Shown here: one piece after another, positions 1 through 7,835 of the stretch
Layout of the letters: every line of letters starts with the position of its first letter
How positions within the stretch are numbered: position 1 is the stretch's first letter
Assembly (NCBI RefSeq): GCF_009828095.1
Contig: NZ_WTYP01000002.1
Location: 563,001-627,000, forward strand
Length of the DNA: 64,000 bases
From: Pontixanthobacter luteolus
GTDB lineage: Bacteria > Pseudomonadota > Alphaproteobacteria > Sphingomonadales > Sphingomonadaceae
Direction: 5' to 3'
Notes under the pieces: generated by a model
What the model was told of the DNA's origin: nothing
Seen by the model: only the letters and a program-made list of their open reading frames with translations
The model's database searches: none
Program-made: the position numbers and the translations under genes

Positions 1-111
1 GAGACCTTCGCGCAGCCGGTCCCGCTTGCGCCGCCGTGCCTCCGGGGAAAGCGATGCAACGGGTCTGTCCTTTGCATGGGGGATTTCGGAAATGTGTCTG
101 CCCCTGTTCAA
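1..111 (-). CDS. possible 5' fragment of an unidentified gene running off the left edge
   Basis: On the minus strand, 12 bases after the dnaJ stop, a TTG at 111 opens a frame that stays open to the window edge (37 codons). The predicted start is MNRGRHISEIPHAKDRPVAS followed by a basic, Arg-rich helix-like stretch ending REGL. An AGG lies 4 bases before the TTG. It would be the next gene of a dnaJ operon. No family can be assigned from so short a piece, and the start codon is a guess; an overlapping ATG frame nearby looks less protein-like. Confidence 0.3.
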   Translation of the reverse strand, partial: MNRGRHISEIPHAKDRPVASLSPEARRRKRDRLREGL

Positions 112-123
112 TGCGCCTAAGGG

Positions 124-1101
124 TCAGACCCCCATATCGGCTCGCGGATTGCCATCATCCTGCCAACCGTCGAGCCGCTTGGCCAGTTCCGGCAAATCTT
201 TCGGCAGGATAATCTCGAGCGTCACCAGCTGATCGCCGCGTCCTCCGCTTTTCCTGGAGAAACCCTTGCCTTTGAGGCGCAGCACGGTCCCGCCATTGGT
301 GCCCGGTTTGAGCGTCATCATCACTGGCCCGTCAACCGTTGGGACTTTTACCTTCGCGCCGTTGACCGCTTCGTCCAGCGTAATCGGCAAGTCCATGCGG
401 ACCTCGCTTCCGTCACGACGAAAGAAGGGGTGGCTCTGGACCGCGATTGTCACGAGCCCGTCGCCAGGTCCACCCGGCCCCTGTTCGCCTTTGCCCTTGA
501 GGCGCATTTGCGTGCCATCTTCGACCCCGACCGGCAGGCTCAAATCAATGGTTTTGCCGTCAGACAGAGTGATGCGCTGTTTTTTGAGGCTGGCTGCATC
601 GACAAACGGAACCTTCAGCCGATACTGGATATCGGCACCCTTTTGCGGAGGGGGAGGAGGGCGGCGCCCAAAGCCCTGCGGACCGCCGGGTCCGGTCCTC
701 GGGCCGCCTCGTGCGGCTCCGCCAAACAGCCCTTCGAAGATATCGCCGAGATCGACGCCGTCTTGAGAAAATCCCTCGAAATCCTGTGCGCTGAAGCCGC
801 CTTGCGGTCCGCCGCGGCGACCGCCGCCCATACCCGATCCCATTCCGCCGCCGAATCCGGCACCGAAAGGGTGCGTGGGATTGCCGTCAGCGTCGATTTC
901 GCCGCGATCGAACTGGGCGCGTTTGTCCTTGTCGGACAGCAGATCATAGGCCTGCGTCGCTTCGCTGAACCGCTCGGAAGCTTTCGGGTTGTCCTTGTTT
1001 CGGTCCGGGTGGAGTTCCTTGGCGAGTTTACGGTACGCGCTCTTGATCTCGCTCTCGGAAGCTCCGCGTGCAACGCCAAGGATGGAATAAGGGTCGGCCA
1101 T
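124..1101 (-). CDS. DnaJ-class co-chaperone without zinc finger (CbpA-like)
   Basis: Cytosolic J-domain co-chaperone that would stimulate the ATPase of DnaK and deliver substrates. Residues 1-70 form a J domain with the invariant HPD at 31-33. A long Gly/Phe-rich linker follows (about 75-150, with many GGMGSG-type repeats and a proline run). The C-terminal half (about 160-310) is the two-lobed substrate-binding part. No CxxCxGxG zinc-finger repeats are present, so it is a type II protein such as CbpA rather than DnaJ proper. Length 325 aa is usual. The ATG at 1101 gives a complete J domain. It is divergent from pdxH across about 210 bases. Confidence 0.92.
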   Translation of the reverse strand: MADPYSILGVARGASESEIKSAYRKLAKELHPDRNKDNPKASERFSEATQAYDLLSDKDKRAQFDRGEIDADGNPTHPFGAGFGGGMGSGMGGGRRGGPQGGFSAQDFEGFSQDGVDLGDIFEGLFGGAARGGPRTGPGGPQGFGRRPPPPPQKGADIQYRLKVPFVDAASLKKQRITLSDGKTIDLSLPVGVEDGTQMRLKGKGEQGPGGPGDGLVTIAVQSHPFFRRDGSEVRMDLPITLDEAVNGAKVKVPTVDGPVMMTLKPGTNGGTVLRLKGKGFSRKSGGRGDQLVTLEIILPKDLPELAKRLDGWQDDGNPRADMGV

Positions 1102-1130
1102 GGCGTGTTAGCTAGGTGCTACAGTCGCTG

Positions 1131-1163
1131 CTTGCAAGCGGATAGACTTCCCTACCGCTTGCA
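1131..1163. repeat. inverted repeat in the dnaJ-pdxH divergent region
   Basis: TGCAAGCGG at 1133-1141 is mirrored by CCGCTTGCA at 1155-1163 with a 13-base spacer. The left arm is itself part of the palindrome GCTTGCAAGC. It lies 30-60 bases upstream of the dnaJ start, so it could be an operator or a 5'-UTR hairpin. No regulator can be named. Confidence 0.4.
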
Positions 1164-1315
1164 GCTTGGCTAGGACTGCACCGGCAGGCAGAAAATCGGC
1201 TTTGGCTCATGACCAGTGCAGGAGGCAGCAAAGCAGGTTTGAAGCCAGGCCTCGAACGTAGGGCCGATAGGCCGCAAGACAGTGTTCCACCCGTTCCATT
1301 CGACAGGAAATTGCC

Positions 1316-1933
1316 GTGAAAGCTGAACAAAGCGCCATCCCTTCGTCGGACCCTTTCGGACTGTTCGAAGAATGGTTTGCGCAGGCGCGCGAAAGCGAGC
1401 CGAACGATCCCAATGCAATGGCTTTGGCGACGGCAACGCCCGGCGGTGCCCCTTCGGTGCGGATGGTCCTGCTCAAGGGCCACGGGGCAGACGGGTATGT
1501 GTTCTATACCAATGCACAAAGCCGCAAAGGTCAGGAAATACGCGCCAATATGCAGGCCGCCCTGCTGTTTCACTGGAAAAGCCTGCGCCGGCAAATCCGG
1601 ATCGAAGGGCCGCTGGAAGAAGTCAGCGCGGCGATGGCCGACGATTATTTCCACTCACGCCCGCATGTCTCGCAAATCGCATCGGCGGCATCCGACCAGT
1701 CCCGGCCGCTGGCTGATCGCAGCGAATATTATGACCGCGTCGCCAAGCTGGAAGAAGAGTATCCGGAAGGCAGTAACGTTCCGCGCCCTGCGCACTGGAC
1801 GGGGTTTCGCCTGCGCCCCCGGGCGATGGAATTCTGGCTCGACAGGCCGGGCCGGATGCATGATCGCCGCCGGTTCGAGCTTGCCGGTGCCGGCGATGCC
1901 CTGAGCTGGGAAGACAGGCTGCTCTATCCGTGA
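1316..1933 (+). CDS. pdxH: pyridoxamine 5'-phosphate oxidase
   Basis: FMN-dependent oxidase making pyridoxal 5'-phosphate (vitamin B6) from pyridoxamine or pyridoxine phosphate. At 205 aa it has the family length. It shows the N-terminal FMN/substrate region (NAMALATATPGGAPSVRMVL), the central SRKGQEIRANMQAALLFHW-type flavin-site segment and the C-terminal dimerisation/PLP end (EFWLDRPGRMHDRRRF and final DRLLYP). The start is GTG at 1316 with AGGA about 8 bases upstream. Its stop overlaps the start of the following transporter gene by 4 bases (GTGA), so the two are probably translationally coupled. Confidence 0.93.
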   Translation: MKAEQSAIPSSDPFGLFEEWFAQARESEPNDPNAMALATATPGGAPSVRMVLLKGHGADGYVFYTNAQSRKGQEIRANMQAALLFHWKSLRRQIRIEGPLEEVSAAMADDYFHSRPHVSQIASAASDQSRPLADRSEYYDRVAKLEEEYPEGSNVPRPAHWTGFRLRPRAMEFWLDRPGRMHDRRRFELAGAGDALSWEDRLLYP

Positions 1934-2874
1934 CCGAACCGTTTGAACACCGCGCCGGTCTGGCCCGAAGCGCAGCGATTGCGTCTATTGCAGTGGCGGT
2001 GTTCCTCGTCGTCCTGAAATTCTGGGCCAGCGTCCAGACCAGTTCCACCGCCATGCTGGGCAGTCTGGCCGATAGCGCGCTCGATCTGATTGCCAGCATC
2101 GCGACGCTGATCGGTGTGTGGATTGCCGCGCAGCCGGCTGATGACAATCACCGGTTCGGCCACGGCAAGGCCGAATCGCTATCGGCCATGTTCCAGGTGA
2201 TGCTTATCGCGCTGTCGGCGGCGGGTATCGGCTTTCGCGCTGTCGCCAAGCTGATCGAAGGCGGCCGGACCGAGGCGGCGGTAGAGGGTATCTCGGTATC
2301 GGTCATCGCGATCATCGCTACCATCGCACTGCTTGCCTGGCAGCGATATGTGATCCGCCGCACCCGATCGGTCGCGATTTCGGCCGATCACGTCCACTAC
2401 CAGTCGGATTTGTTGCTCAATGTTGCGGTCATCGCTGCGCTGGTGCTCGATCAATATGCCGGTTTCGCGCAAGCTGACCCGATTTTCGGGCTTGGCATCG
2501 CGGCCTGGCTGTTGTGGGGCGCATGGCGCGCCGCGTCAGAGGCGATCGATCACCTGATGGACCGCGAATGGCCCGAGGAGAAGCGTCAACGGTTTGTCGA
2601 AATTGCGGCCAAACACCCTGAACTCAGCAACCTCCACGATTTGCGCACGCGCACCAGCGGCACCCACGATTTCGTCCAGTTCCATGTCGATATGCCTGCC
2701 GACATGACGGTCGAACAGGCGCATGACATTATCGAGCGGGTCGAGTCCGATCTCTGCAGCCATTTTCCGCATATGGAACTTCTGATCCATATCGATCCGG
2801 AGGGGCATGTGGACGAACCAGGCAATCCTCTGGTGGAAGAAAACGAGTTTGAAAAACTGGAGAGAGGAACATGA
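1930..2874 (+). CDS. cation diffusion facilitator (FieF-like divalent metal exporter)
   Basis: Inner-membrane proton-coupled exporter of divalent metal (Zn, Fe or similar), 314 aa. The N-terminal two thirds hold about six membrane helices. The two halves of the transport site are visible: ADSALD in helix 2 and DHVHYQSD in helix 5, the DxxxD/HxxxD pattern of FieF. The C-terminal cytosolic ferredoxin-like domain (about 210-300) contains the histidine/aspartate dimer-site residues, for example RTSGTHDFVQFHVDMP. The start is GTG overlapping the pdxH stop; its own stop overlaps the start of the PhzF gene (ATGA). The exact metal cannot be read from the sequence. Confidence 0.88.
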   Translation: MTEPFEHRAGLARSAAIASIAVAVFLVVLKFWASVQTSSTAMLGSLADSALDLIASIATLIGVWIAAQPADDNHRFGHGKAESLSAMFQVMLIALSAAGIGFRAVAKLIEGGRTEAAVEGISVSVIAIIATIALLAWQRYVIRRTRSVAISADHVHYQSDLLLNVAVIAALVLDQYAGFAQADPIFGLGIAAWLLWGAWRAASEAIDHLMDREWPEEKRQRFVEIAAKHPELSNLHDLRTRTSGTHDFVQFHVDMPADMTVEQAHDIIERVESDLCSHFPHMELLIHIDPEGHVDEPGNPLVEENEFEKLERGT

Positions 2875-3719
2875 CCAGCACACGCCGCGCCATTCCGTAT
2901 TGGCATATCGATGCCTTCGCCGACCGGCCCTTTGCCGGGAATCAGGCCGCGGTCATGCCGCTGGACGAATGGCTGCCCGACAATGTGCTGCAGGCAATCG
3001 GCGAAGAAAACAATTTCGCCGAAACTGCCTTTGTTGTTCCCGATGAAACCGGCGAAGCGGATTACGAATTGCGCTGGTTCACCCCGACGGACGAGGTCGC
3101 AATGTGCGGCCATGCGACGCTTGCCAGCGGCCATGCCCTGCTGGAGCGTGACGGAGGCGAAAGGGTCACTTTCCGCACGCGCAAGGCCGGCATCCTCGAG
3201 GTGAAGCGTGCAGGCGGCGGATATGAATTGTCGCTCCCTGTTACATTGGTGGAACCTCGCGAGGATACCGCGCTGCTGGATGCTCTGGGCGCTGAAGGCG
3301 AAGTGTTCCATTCGGTTTCCGGCGCCGAAGCGACCGCGATCATTCTGCTAGAGAGCGAGGCGGCACTGCGGTCGCTCGACCCGGATATGCGCAGACTGGG
3401 CCAGATCGATCTGATGGCGATCTGCACCGCGCCCGGGAATGGCGCGGGCGAAGGTGCAGGTGCTGGCCCCGATGTTGTCAGCCGGGTGTTCGTGCCGGCA
3501 TGGGGCGTTGACGAAGACAGCGTGACCGGTTCAGCCCATGCGGCGCTCGCGCCGTTCTGGGCAGATCGGCTGGGAAGACGCGAATTTACCGCGCATCAGG
3601 CCTCGGCCCGCGGCGGCGATCTGGTTTGCCGGCTCGAAGGCGGCGGCGAAGCTGCGCGGGCATGGCTTGGCGGCCCCTGTGTAACAGTGGTCGAAGGGAC
3701 CTTTTACACCGCAGTCTAG
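2871..3719 (+). CDS. PhzF-family isomerase/epimerase
   Basis: Member of the diaminopimelate-epimerase-fold PhzF superfamily, 282 aa. Visible family hallmarks are HIDAFADRPFAGNQAAV at the N-terminus, the catalytic Glu (E51) in NFAETAFV, the MCGHATLASGHALL motif of the first lobe and the DSVTGSAHAALAPFW motif of the second lobe. The substrate of most members, including this one, is unknown; the neighbours do not suggest phenazine synthesis. A good ribosome site (GGAGAGAGGA) sits before the ATG, which overlaps the stop of the exporter gene. It is the last gene of a three-gene run with pdxH. Confidence 0.88.
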   Translation: MTSTRRAIPYWHIDAFADRPFAGNQAAVMPLDEWLPDNVLQAIGEENNFAETAFVVPDETGEADYELRWFTPTDEVAMCGHATLASGHALLERDGGERVTFRTRKAGILEVKRAGGGYELSLPVTLVEPREDTALLDALGAEGEVFHSVSGAEATAIILLESEAALRSLDPDMRRLGQIDLMAICTAPGNGAGEGAGAGPDVVSRVFVPAWGVDEDSVTGSAHAALAPFWADRLGRREFTAHQASARGGDLVCRLEGGGEAARAWLGGPCVTVVEGTFYTAV

Positions 3720-3745
3720 TATGCCGCCTCCTGGTATGCCGAAGC

Positions 3746-4870
3746 CTAGGTTTCGGGATACAGTTCCACGATGTCGAGCAATTGCTGAAGCATTCGGGGG
3801 CGCTGCTCACCATCGGAATGGCCCAACCGGACCACGGTGAGGCGCTGGGCGGGGGAAACCAGCACGTATTGCCCCATGTGCCCGATTGCCGCGAACATGG
3901 TTTCCGGCCCGCGATCGGCCAGCGTCTCGTCACGGTCTATGCCCGAATCGCGGTTGAGCCAGGTCTGGCCTCCGTAAAAACCGGAGCGCGGGCTGGGTGA
4001 GGTCATGAATTCGATCCATTTGCGCGGGATCAGCTGCGAACCGCGATACGAACCCTTGTTGCGCAGAAATTCACCGAACCGGCCCCAGTCGCGCGCGGTT
4101 GCGTGCATCAGGCTGCCGCCGATCAGCGTTCCGTTGGCATCGTATTCCGCCACCATCGAATCCATTGCCAGCGGCGCGAACAGCCGGGTCCGCAGGTAAT
4201 CATCCACTGCCCTGCGCCGGGTGTCGGGGTCCGTGCTGTCGGTCAGCACCCGCGCCGCGATATCCGCCAGGATCACGGTGGTGTTGCTGGAATATTCGAA
4301 CTTTGCCCCCGGCTCTGCCTCCAACGGCTGGGCGGTGGCGAAATCGGCCATATCGTCGCGCCCGTCCATGAACAGCATCCGGACTTCGGACGAATCGTAG
4401 GGCGGGTTGCCGGCCTCCGTATGCCGCAGCCCCGACCGCATCTGCAGCAATTGGCGCAAGGTGATTTCGCCGCGCGGGTCGCCGGGCCTGTTCCAGCGCG
4501 GTTCCGGCACGCTTTCATCCAGCCTCAGCCGCCCATCCGAAACCAGCATGCCGATCATTACGGCAGTGACTGTTTTCGCCATCGACCAGCTGACGAAGCG
4601 GGTTTCCGCGTCATATCCCTCGGCGTATCTTTCAGCAGCAACCGTGCCGCCATGCATGACCACCAGCGCGCGCGTTTCGCCCAGACCTTCCTGCGTGAAA
4701 AGGTCGTCGATCTGGCGGGCAAGCTGGTCACGCGGTGCACCTGCGTCTTCCTCCACTGCATCCAGTGCGGCCTCTGTTAGAGGGGCATCTACAGGAGCAG
4801 TGTTTGAACACGCTGCAAGGGCTGGCAGGAGCGCAAGGCTGGCGATAAGGGACAAACGGCGTTCGGTCAT
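3746..4870 (-). CDS. exported serine hydrolase of the class C beta-lactamase family (lipoprotein)
   Basis: Serine hydrolase with the penicillin-binding/beta-lactamase fold, 374 aa from the chosen start. The frame extends upstream to 4981, but ATG 4870 gives a clean lipoprotein signal (MTERRLSLIASLALLPALAA, then Cys21). Catalytic motifs are SMAK (S96-K99), the Tyr motif YSSN (Y193) and a C-terminal GHMGQYV in place of KTG, as seen in NylB/esterase-type members. The gene product is therefore probably an esterase or peptidase-like hydrolase in the periplasm rather than an antibiotic-resistance enzyme. The substrate is unknown. It is divergent from the small membrane protein at 4906, with only 35 bases between the start codons. 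Confidence 0.85.
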   Translation of the reverse strand: MTERRLSLIASLALLPALAACSNTAPVDAPLTEAALDAVEEDAGAPRDQLARQIDDLFTQEGLGETRALVVMHGGTVAAERYAEGYDAETRFVSWSMAKTVTAVMIGMLVSDGRLRLDESVPEPRWNRPGDPRGEITLRQLLQMRSGLRHTEAGNPPYDSSEVRMLFMDGRDDMADFATAQPLEAEPGAKFEYSSNTTVILADIAARVLTDSTDPDTRRRAVDDYLRTRLFAPLAMDSMVAEYDANGTLIGGSLMHATARDWGRFGEFLRNKGSYRGSQLIPRKWIEFMTSPSPRSGFYGGQTWLNRDSGIDRDETLADRGPETMFAAIGHMGQYVLVSPAQRLTVVRLGHSDGEQRPRMLQQLLDIVELYPET

Positions 4871-4905
4871 GAACGCTTCACTCGCGCACGGGAATTGGCT
4901 TGGCA

Positions 4906-5280
4906 ATGGTAAAATCGGCGGCAAACGCATCGACACGAAGCACAGGTGGATCAGGCCCGCAGAAAGCGCGGAAATGGCCATGGGTTCTGTTGTTTGCCCT
5001 GCTCGCTGCAGCGGCGGTGCTATGGTTCTATCGGGCTCCGATCACCGGGTATGCCGGTGCCGGAACAGCTTATAGCGCCCGTGTGGCCTGCTCATGCCGC
5101 TTCGTTGGCAACCGCGATCTGGAAGATTGCCGGAAAGACAAACTGGCTGGCATGGAATTTGTCACGCTGAAGGAAGACGCCGAGGAAAAAAGCGTGACGG
5201 CACGGTTTCCGTTGATCGCGTCCGAAACCGCCATTTACCGCGAAGGTTACGGGTGCGTTTTACGGAAATGGGAAGACTGA
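4906..5280 (+). CDS. small single-pass membrane protein of unknown function
   Basis: A 124-aa protein I do not recognise. After a short basic N-terminus there is one hydrophobic segment (roughly residues 26-43, WVLLFALLAAAAVLWFY), then a domain of about 80 residues outside the membrane. That domain has four cysteines (two in ACSCRF, then DCRK and YGCVLR), compatible with two disulfides in the periplasm. The start is ATG 4906; an in-frame TTG at 4900 is possible. Its start codon lies only 35 bases from that of the divergent serine hydrolase, which suggests a shared control region and possibly a functional link. Confidence 0.7.
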   Translation: MVKSAANASTRSTGGSGPQKARKWPWVLLFALLAAAAVLWFYRAPITGYAGAGTAYSARVACSCRFVGNRDLEDCRKDKLAGMEFVTLKEDAEEKSVTARFPLIASETAIYREGYGCVLRKWED

Positions 5281-5296
5281 TGCGGGCGGCGGACCG

Positions 5297-6445
5297 TCAG
5301 GTTTCCGTCGAATCGATCCAGCCCCCGCCGACCACCCGCTCTCCGGCATAGATTACGGCTGCCTGCCCCGGGGCCACGCCAAATTCAGGTTGTTCAAAGC
5401 GGATCGTCGTCGTCGCGCCGCCGCCCAGGGGGCCGTCCAGCACGATTGGCACAGGCTTGGAAAGCGATCGCACCTTGGCAGTCAGCGGGCCGTCGGGAAG
5501 CGGGCCGATACGATTGGTTTCGATCACCGTCGCGGCGCTCACCGCCAACATCCGTTTTGGGCCGACCAATACCTGAGCTTTCGCGGCGTCGATCCCGACC
5601 ACATAAAGTGGTTCGGCAAGCCCGCCGATTTCCAGCCCGCGGCGCTGCCCGACAGTGTAATGGATCACGCCCTTGTGTGTGCCCAGTTCTTCGCCGGTTT
5701 GCGCATGAACGATTGCGCCGGGCTGGCCGCCTTCCGGCCTGATCGACCGGACGATTTTTGCATAATCGCCATCAGGCACGAAGCAGATATCCTGGCTGTC
5801 GGGCTTGGCCGCGTTGCGCAATCCGGCCTGCTCCGCCAGCTCGCGGACCTGCGATTTCGGCAATCCGCCCAAGGGATAGCGCAGGAAATCCAGCTGTTCC
5901 TCGGTTGTTGCATACAGGAAATACGACTGGTCCCGGGCCGGATCCAGCGCGCGATGCAATTCCGGCCCGGCTGACCCATTAACCCGGCGGACATAGTGCC
6001 CCGTTGCCAGACAGTCGGCGCCAAGCTCCTTTGCCATGCGCAGGAGATCGGTGAATTTCGGCCCCATATTGCAGCGGATGCATGGCACCGGGGTCCGCCC
6101 TGAAAGGTAATCGTCGGCGAATTGTTTGACCACTTCTTCGCGGAACGCGCTCTCGTGATCGAACACGTAATGCGCGATGCCGAGCCTGTCGGCCACAGCT
6201 CGAGCATCGCTGATGTCGTCACCGGCACAGCATGCACCTTTGCGCCCGGTGGCTGCGCCATAATCATAAAGTTGCAGTGTAATGCCGATCACTTCAGCGC
6301 CGGTTGATGCGGCCAGCGCGGCGACGACGGAAGAATCGACCCCGCCCGACATCGCCACGACGATGCGGCTCTCGCTCGCAGGGCGGGCAAGGTCGAACAG
6401 GCTGGCGGTATCCAGCGAGGAATCGAACAACGTTTCTGTGGTCAT
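5297..6445 (-). CDS. mnmA: tRNA-specific 2-thiouridylase MnmA
   Basis: Cytosolic ATP-dependent enzyme that thiolates U34 of the tRNAs for Lys, Glu and Gln. It has the PP-loop [12 protein letters not shown] near the N-terminus, the first catalytic Cys in PVPCIRCN, the GHYVRR segment and the second Cys in [15 protein letters not shown], followed by the C-terminal tRNA-binding barrels. ATG 6445 gives 382 aa; an in-frame ATG at 6457 would add four residues. Both lengths fit the family. It ends 17 bases from the convergent membrane-protein gene. Confidence 0.93.
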   Translation of the reverse strand: MTTETLFDSSLDTASLFDLARPASESRIVVAMSGGVDSSVVAALAASTGAEVIGITLQLYDYGAATGRKGACCAGDDISDARAVADRLGIAHYVFDHESAFREEVVKQFADDYLSGRTPVPCIRCNMGPKFTDLLRMAKELGADCLATGHYVRRVNGSAGPELHRALDPARDQSYFLYATTEEQLDFLRYPLGGLPKSQVRELAEQAGLRNAAKPDSQDICFVPDGDYAKIVRSIRPEGGQPGAIVHAQTGEELGTHKGVIHYTVGQRRGLEIGGLAEPLYVVGIDAAKAQVLVGPKRMLAVSAATVIETNRIGPLPDGPLTAKVRSLSKPVPIVLDGPLGGGATTTIRFEQPEFGVAPGQAAVIYAGERVVGGGWIDSTET

Positions 6446-6572
6446 GGGCGCGCACATACACGGGACAGCCGCCTGCTGCCAGTGCCGGGATTTACTCCTC
6501 GTTCGGCTTTCCTAACCAGCAGTAAAGCTCGGGTTTACCTGTTCTTGACATGCGGCCCCTATTGGAAGGGTC

Positions 6573-6875
6573 ATGTTTGAAAAAACCATCATTGAAACCG
6601 GCTTTGAAAGTGCCCTGGAGACGGACGGATTGCGCCCGCTTTCCTGGGCAGAGCTCTCCGCCCGTTTCGCAGCTGCGCATGATCTGCGGCGGGTTTTTTC
6701 GGCGCGCGGCGGCCAGTCCGCCGGCAATTTCGCCAGCTTTCACAGCGATACAGCGGCAGGTCTTAACGAAAACAGGCCGTCTGTTAACCTTGATGCTTTA
6801 GGCGAACATAAAGACAATGGGTCCATCATGCCGGACACCGCAAGCGACGTGACAACCGGCGACAGAGAGCTTTGA
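6573..6875 (+). CDS. unknown 100-aa protein coupled to the SciP-like gene
   Basis: An unrecognised acidic protein of 100 aa with no membrane segment. The N-terminal half looks helical (ETDGLRPLSWAELSARFAAA); the C-terminal 40 residues are polar and probably disordered. AAGG lies about 6 bases before the ATG, and the stop overlaps the start of the DUF1153 gene by one base (TGATG). Real expression is likely because of this coupling and because the codon choice matches its neighbours. A role with the cell-cycle regulator downstream is only suggested by position. Confidence 0.65.
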   Translation: MFEKTIIETGFESALETDGLRPLSWAELSARFAAAHDLRRVFSARGGQSAGNFASFHSDTAAGLNENRPSVNLDALGEHKDNGSIMPDTASDVTTGDREL

Positions 6876-7174
6876 TGATTGAAAACCAGAAAATCCGTCC
6901 TGCACAGGTAATCGGCCCGCTCGGCGAGCCATTGTCGCTTGCTGACCTGCCGCCCCCGACGACCAAGCGGTGGGTGGTTCGCCGCAAGGCTGAAGTGGTC
7001 GCGGCCGTAAATGGAGGCTTGCTGACCATTGACGAAGTGCTGGAGCGATACAGTCTTACGCTGGAAGAGTTCGCTTCCTGGCAGCGTGCCGTTGATCGTT
7101 CGGGCATGCAGGGTCTGCGCGTAACGCGTATCCAGCATTATCGTGACCTTTACGAACGTCAGCTGAAATATTGA
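6875..7174 (+). CDS. sciP: DUF1153 protein resembling CtrA inhibitor SciP
   Basis: Small DNA-binding protein, 99 aa. It carries the DUF1153 signature: an IGP-x-G-x-PL segment, then ADLPPP, RWVVRRKAEVVAAV, LLTIDEVLERYSLTLEEF and GLRVTRIQHYRDLYERQ, which forms a helix-turn-helix-like unit. In Caulobacter, SciP binds CtrA target promoters and represses CtrA-activated genes in G1. A similar role here is inferred from the family. The start is ATG 6875, overlapping the stop of the preceding gene; a TTG three bases earlier is possible. Two hairpins follow the stop. Confidence 0.82.
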   Translation: MIENQKIRPAQVIGPLGEPLSLADLPPPTTKRWVVRRKAEVVAAVNGGLLTIDEVLERYSLTLEEFASWQRAVDRSGMQGLRVTRIQHYRDLYERQLKY

Positions 7175-7204
7175 TCGGCCCCGATCTGACGCGCTCTGCG
7201 TCAG
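7173..7204 (+). other. two consecutive hairpins after the SciP-like gene
   Basis: GATCGG/CCGATC (7173-7186, 2-base loop) is followed at once by CTGACGC/GCGTCAG (7186-7204, 5-base loop), starting at the stop codon. No T-run follows, so this is not a standard intrinsic terminator. It may protect the transcript 3' end. A further 12-base palindrome CGAAAATTTTCG lies at 7221-7232, upstream of the YeaQ-type gene. Confidence 0.4.
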
Positions 7205-7328
7205 CGGATTAGGCATTTCCCGAAAATTTTCGTAATGTTTTTTCGCCACTGCGAATTACCGCAGGGAACCGTTGTTTTAGCCCAGCGTTAAAGGGCCAGA
7301 AACTATCGGAAAAACAGGAGGAAATAAA

Positions 7329-7589
7329 ATGGGTTGGATTGCAACAATTATTCTCGGCGGTATCGCTGGCTGGCTTGCAAGCATGGTCATGAACCGTGAC
7401 GCATCGATGGGCATTTTCTGGAACATCGTCGTCGGCGTAATCGGCGGCCTGATCGGCAGCGCCATTGGCAACGTCACCGGCTTCCTCAGCACCGATGCTG
7501 GCTGGATCATGTATCTGATCACCGCAGTGATCGGCGCAGTTGTTCTGCTCGGCATTGTAAATGTCGTTCAGCGCGGCAAGGTTCGGTAA
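7329..7589 (+). CDS. GlsB/YeaQ/YmgE-family small membrane protein
   Basis: An 86-aa inner-membrane protein with three hydrophobic helices rich in glycine (starting GWIATIILGGIAGWLA, then VVGVIGGLIGSAIG, then MYLITAVIGAVVLLGIV). This matches the transglycosylase-associated/YeaQ family, which is linked to general stress responses; the molecular role is unknown. It is preceded by a very strong ribosome site (AGGAGG at 7317-7322) and followed by an intrinsic terminator, so it is a monocistronic and probably abundantly translated gene. Confidence 0.88.
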   Translation: MGWIATIILGGIAGWLASMVMNRDASMGIFWNIVVGVIGGLIGSAIGNVTGFLSTDAGWIMYLITAVIGAVVLLGIVNVVQRGKVR

Positions 7590-7604
7590 TACCTGAACTT
7601 CTTT

Positions 7605-7641
7605 AAAAAGGGCGGCGAGCTTCGGCTTTGCCGCCTTTTTT
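7605..7641 (+). terminator. intrinsic terminator of the YeaQ-type gene
   Basis: GGCGGC (7611-7616) pairs with GCCGCC (7630-7635), flanked by an A-run before and TTTTTT after it. The A/T flanks extend the stem. Confidence 0.88.
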
Positions 7642-7773
7642 GTTTGAGCAGCCGGTTTCTGGCGGTTCGTCGGGCAGAAACGTCATCCGTCGAGCGAACG
7701 TTTGCTTGCTGTGTGCCGCGAGCCTAAGGCGAGAACAAGTGCAACGACACATATTGCATCTGGTGATGTATGC

Positions 7774-7784
7774 GTGTAATACAC
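7774..7784. promoter_or_regulatory. 11-base inverted repeat upstream of the efflux operon
   Basis: GTGTAATACAC is a perfect 5-1-5 inverted repeat 51 bases before the start of the adaptor gene, in the only upstream gap large enough for a promoter. TetR-type repressors often control such pumps, but none is encoded nearby, so the assignment as an operator is speculative. Confidence 0.3.
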
Positions 7785-7835
7785 CTGCGCTATCAGACGA
7801 CCCAATCCGGGTGGGATGGATGATCGGGAACGACA

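Noticed and set aside
26-232. 68-aa open frame over the dnaJ 3' end
   Set aside because: No ribosome site, overlaps dnaJ antisense, and the minus-strand fragment at 1-111 is a better reading.
3746-4870. antibiotic-resistance beta-lactamase
   Set aside because: The SxxK and Tyr motifs fit the broad serine hydrolase family, but the third motif is GHMG rather than KTG, typical of esterase/NylB-like members.
6763-6787. two TTAAC elements as a CtrA box before the SciP-like gene
   Set aside because: The TTAA halves are 17 bases apart, not the 7 of the CtrA consensus, and they lie inside the upstream coding sequence.
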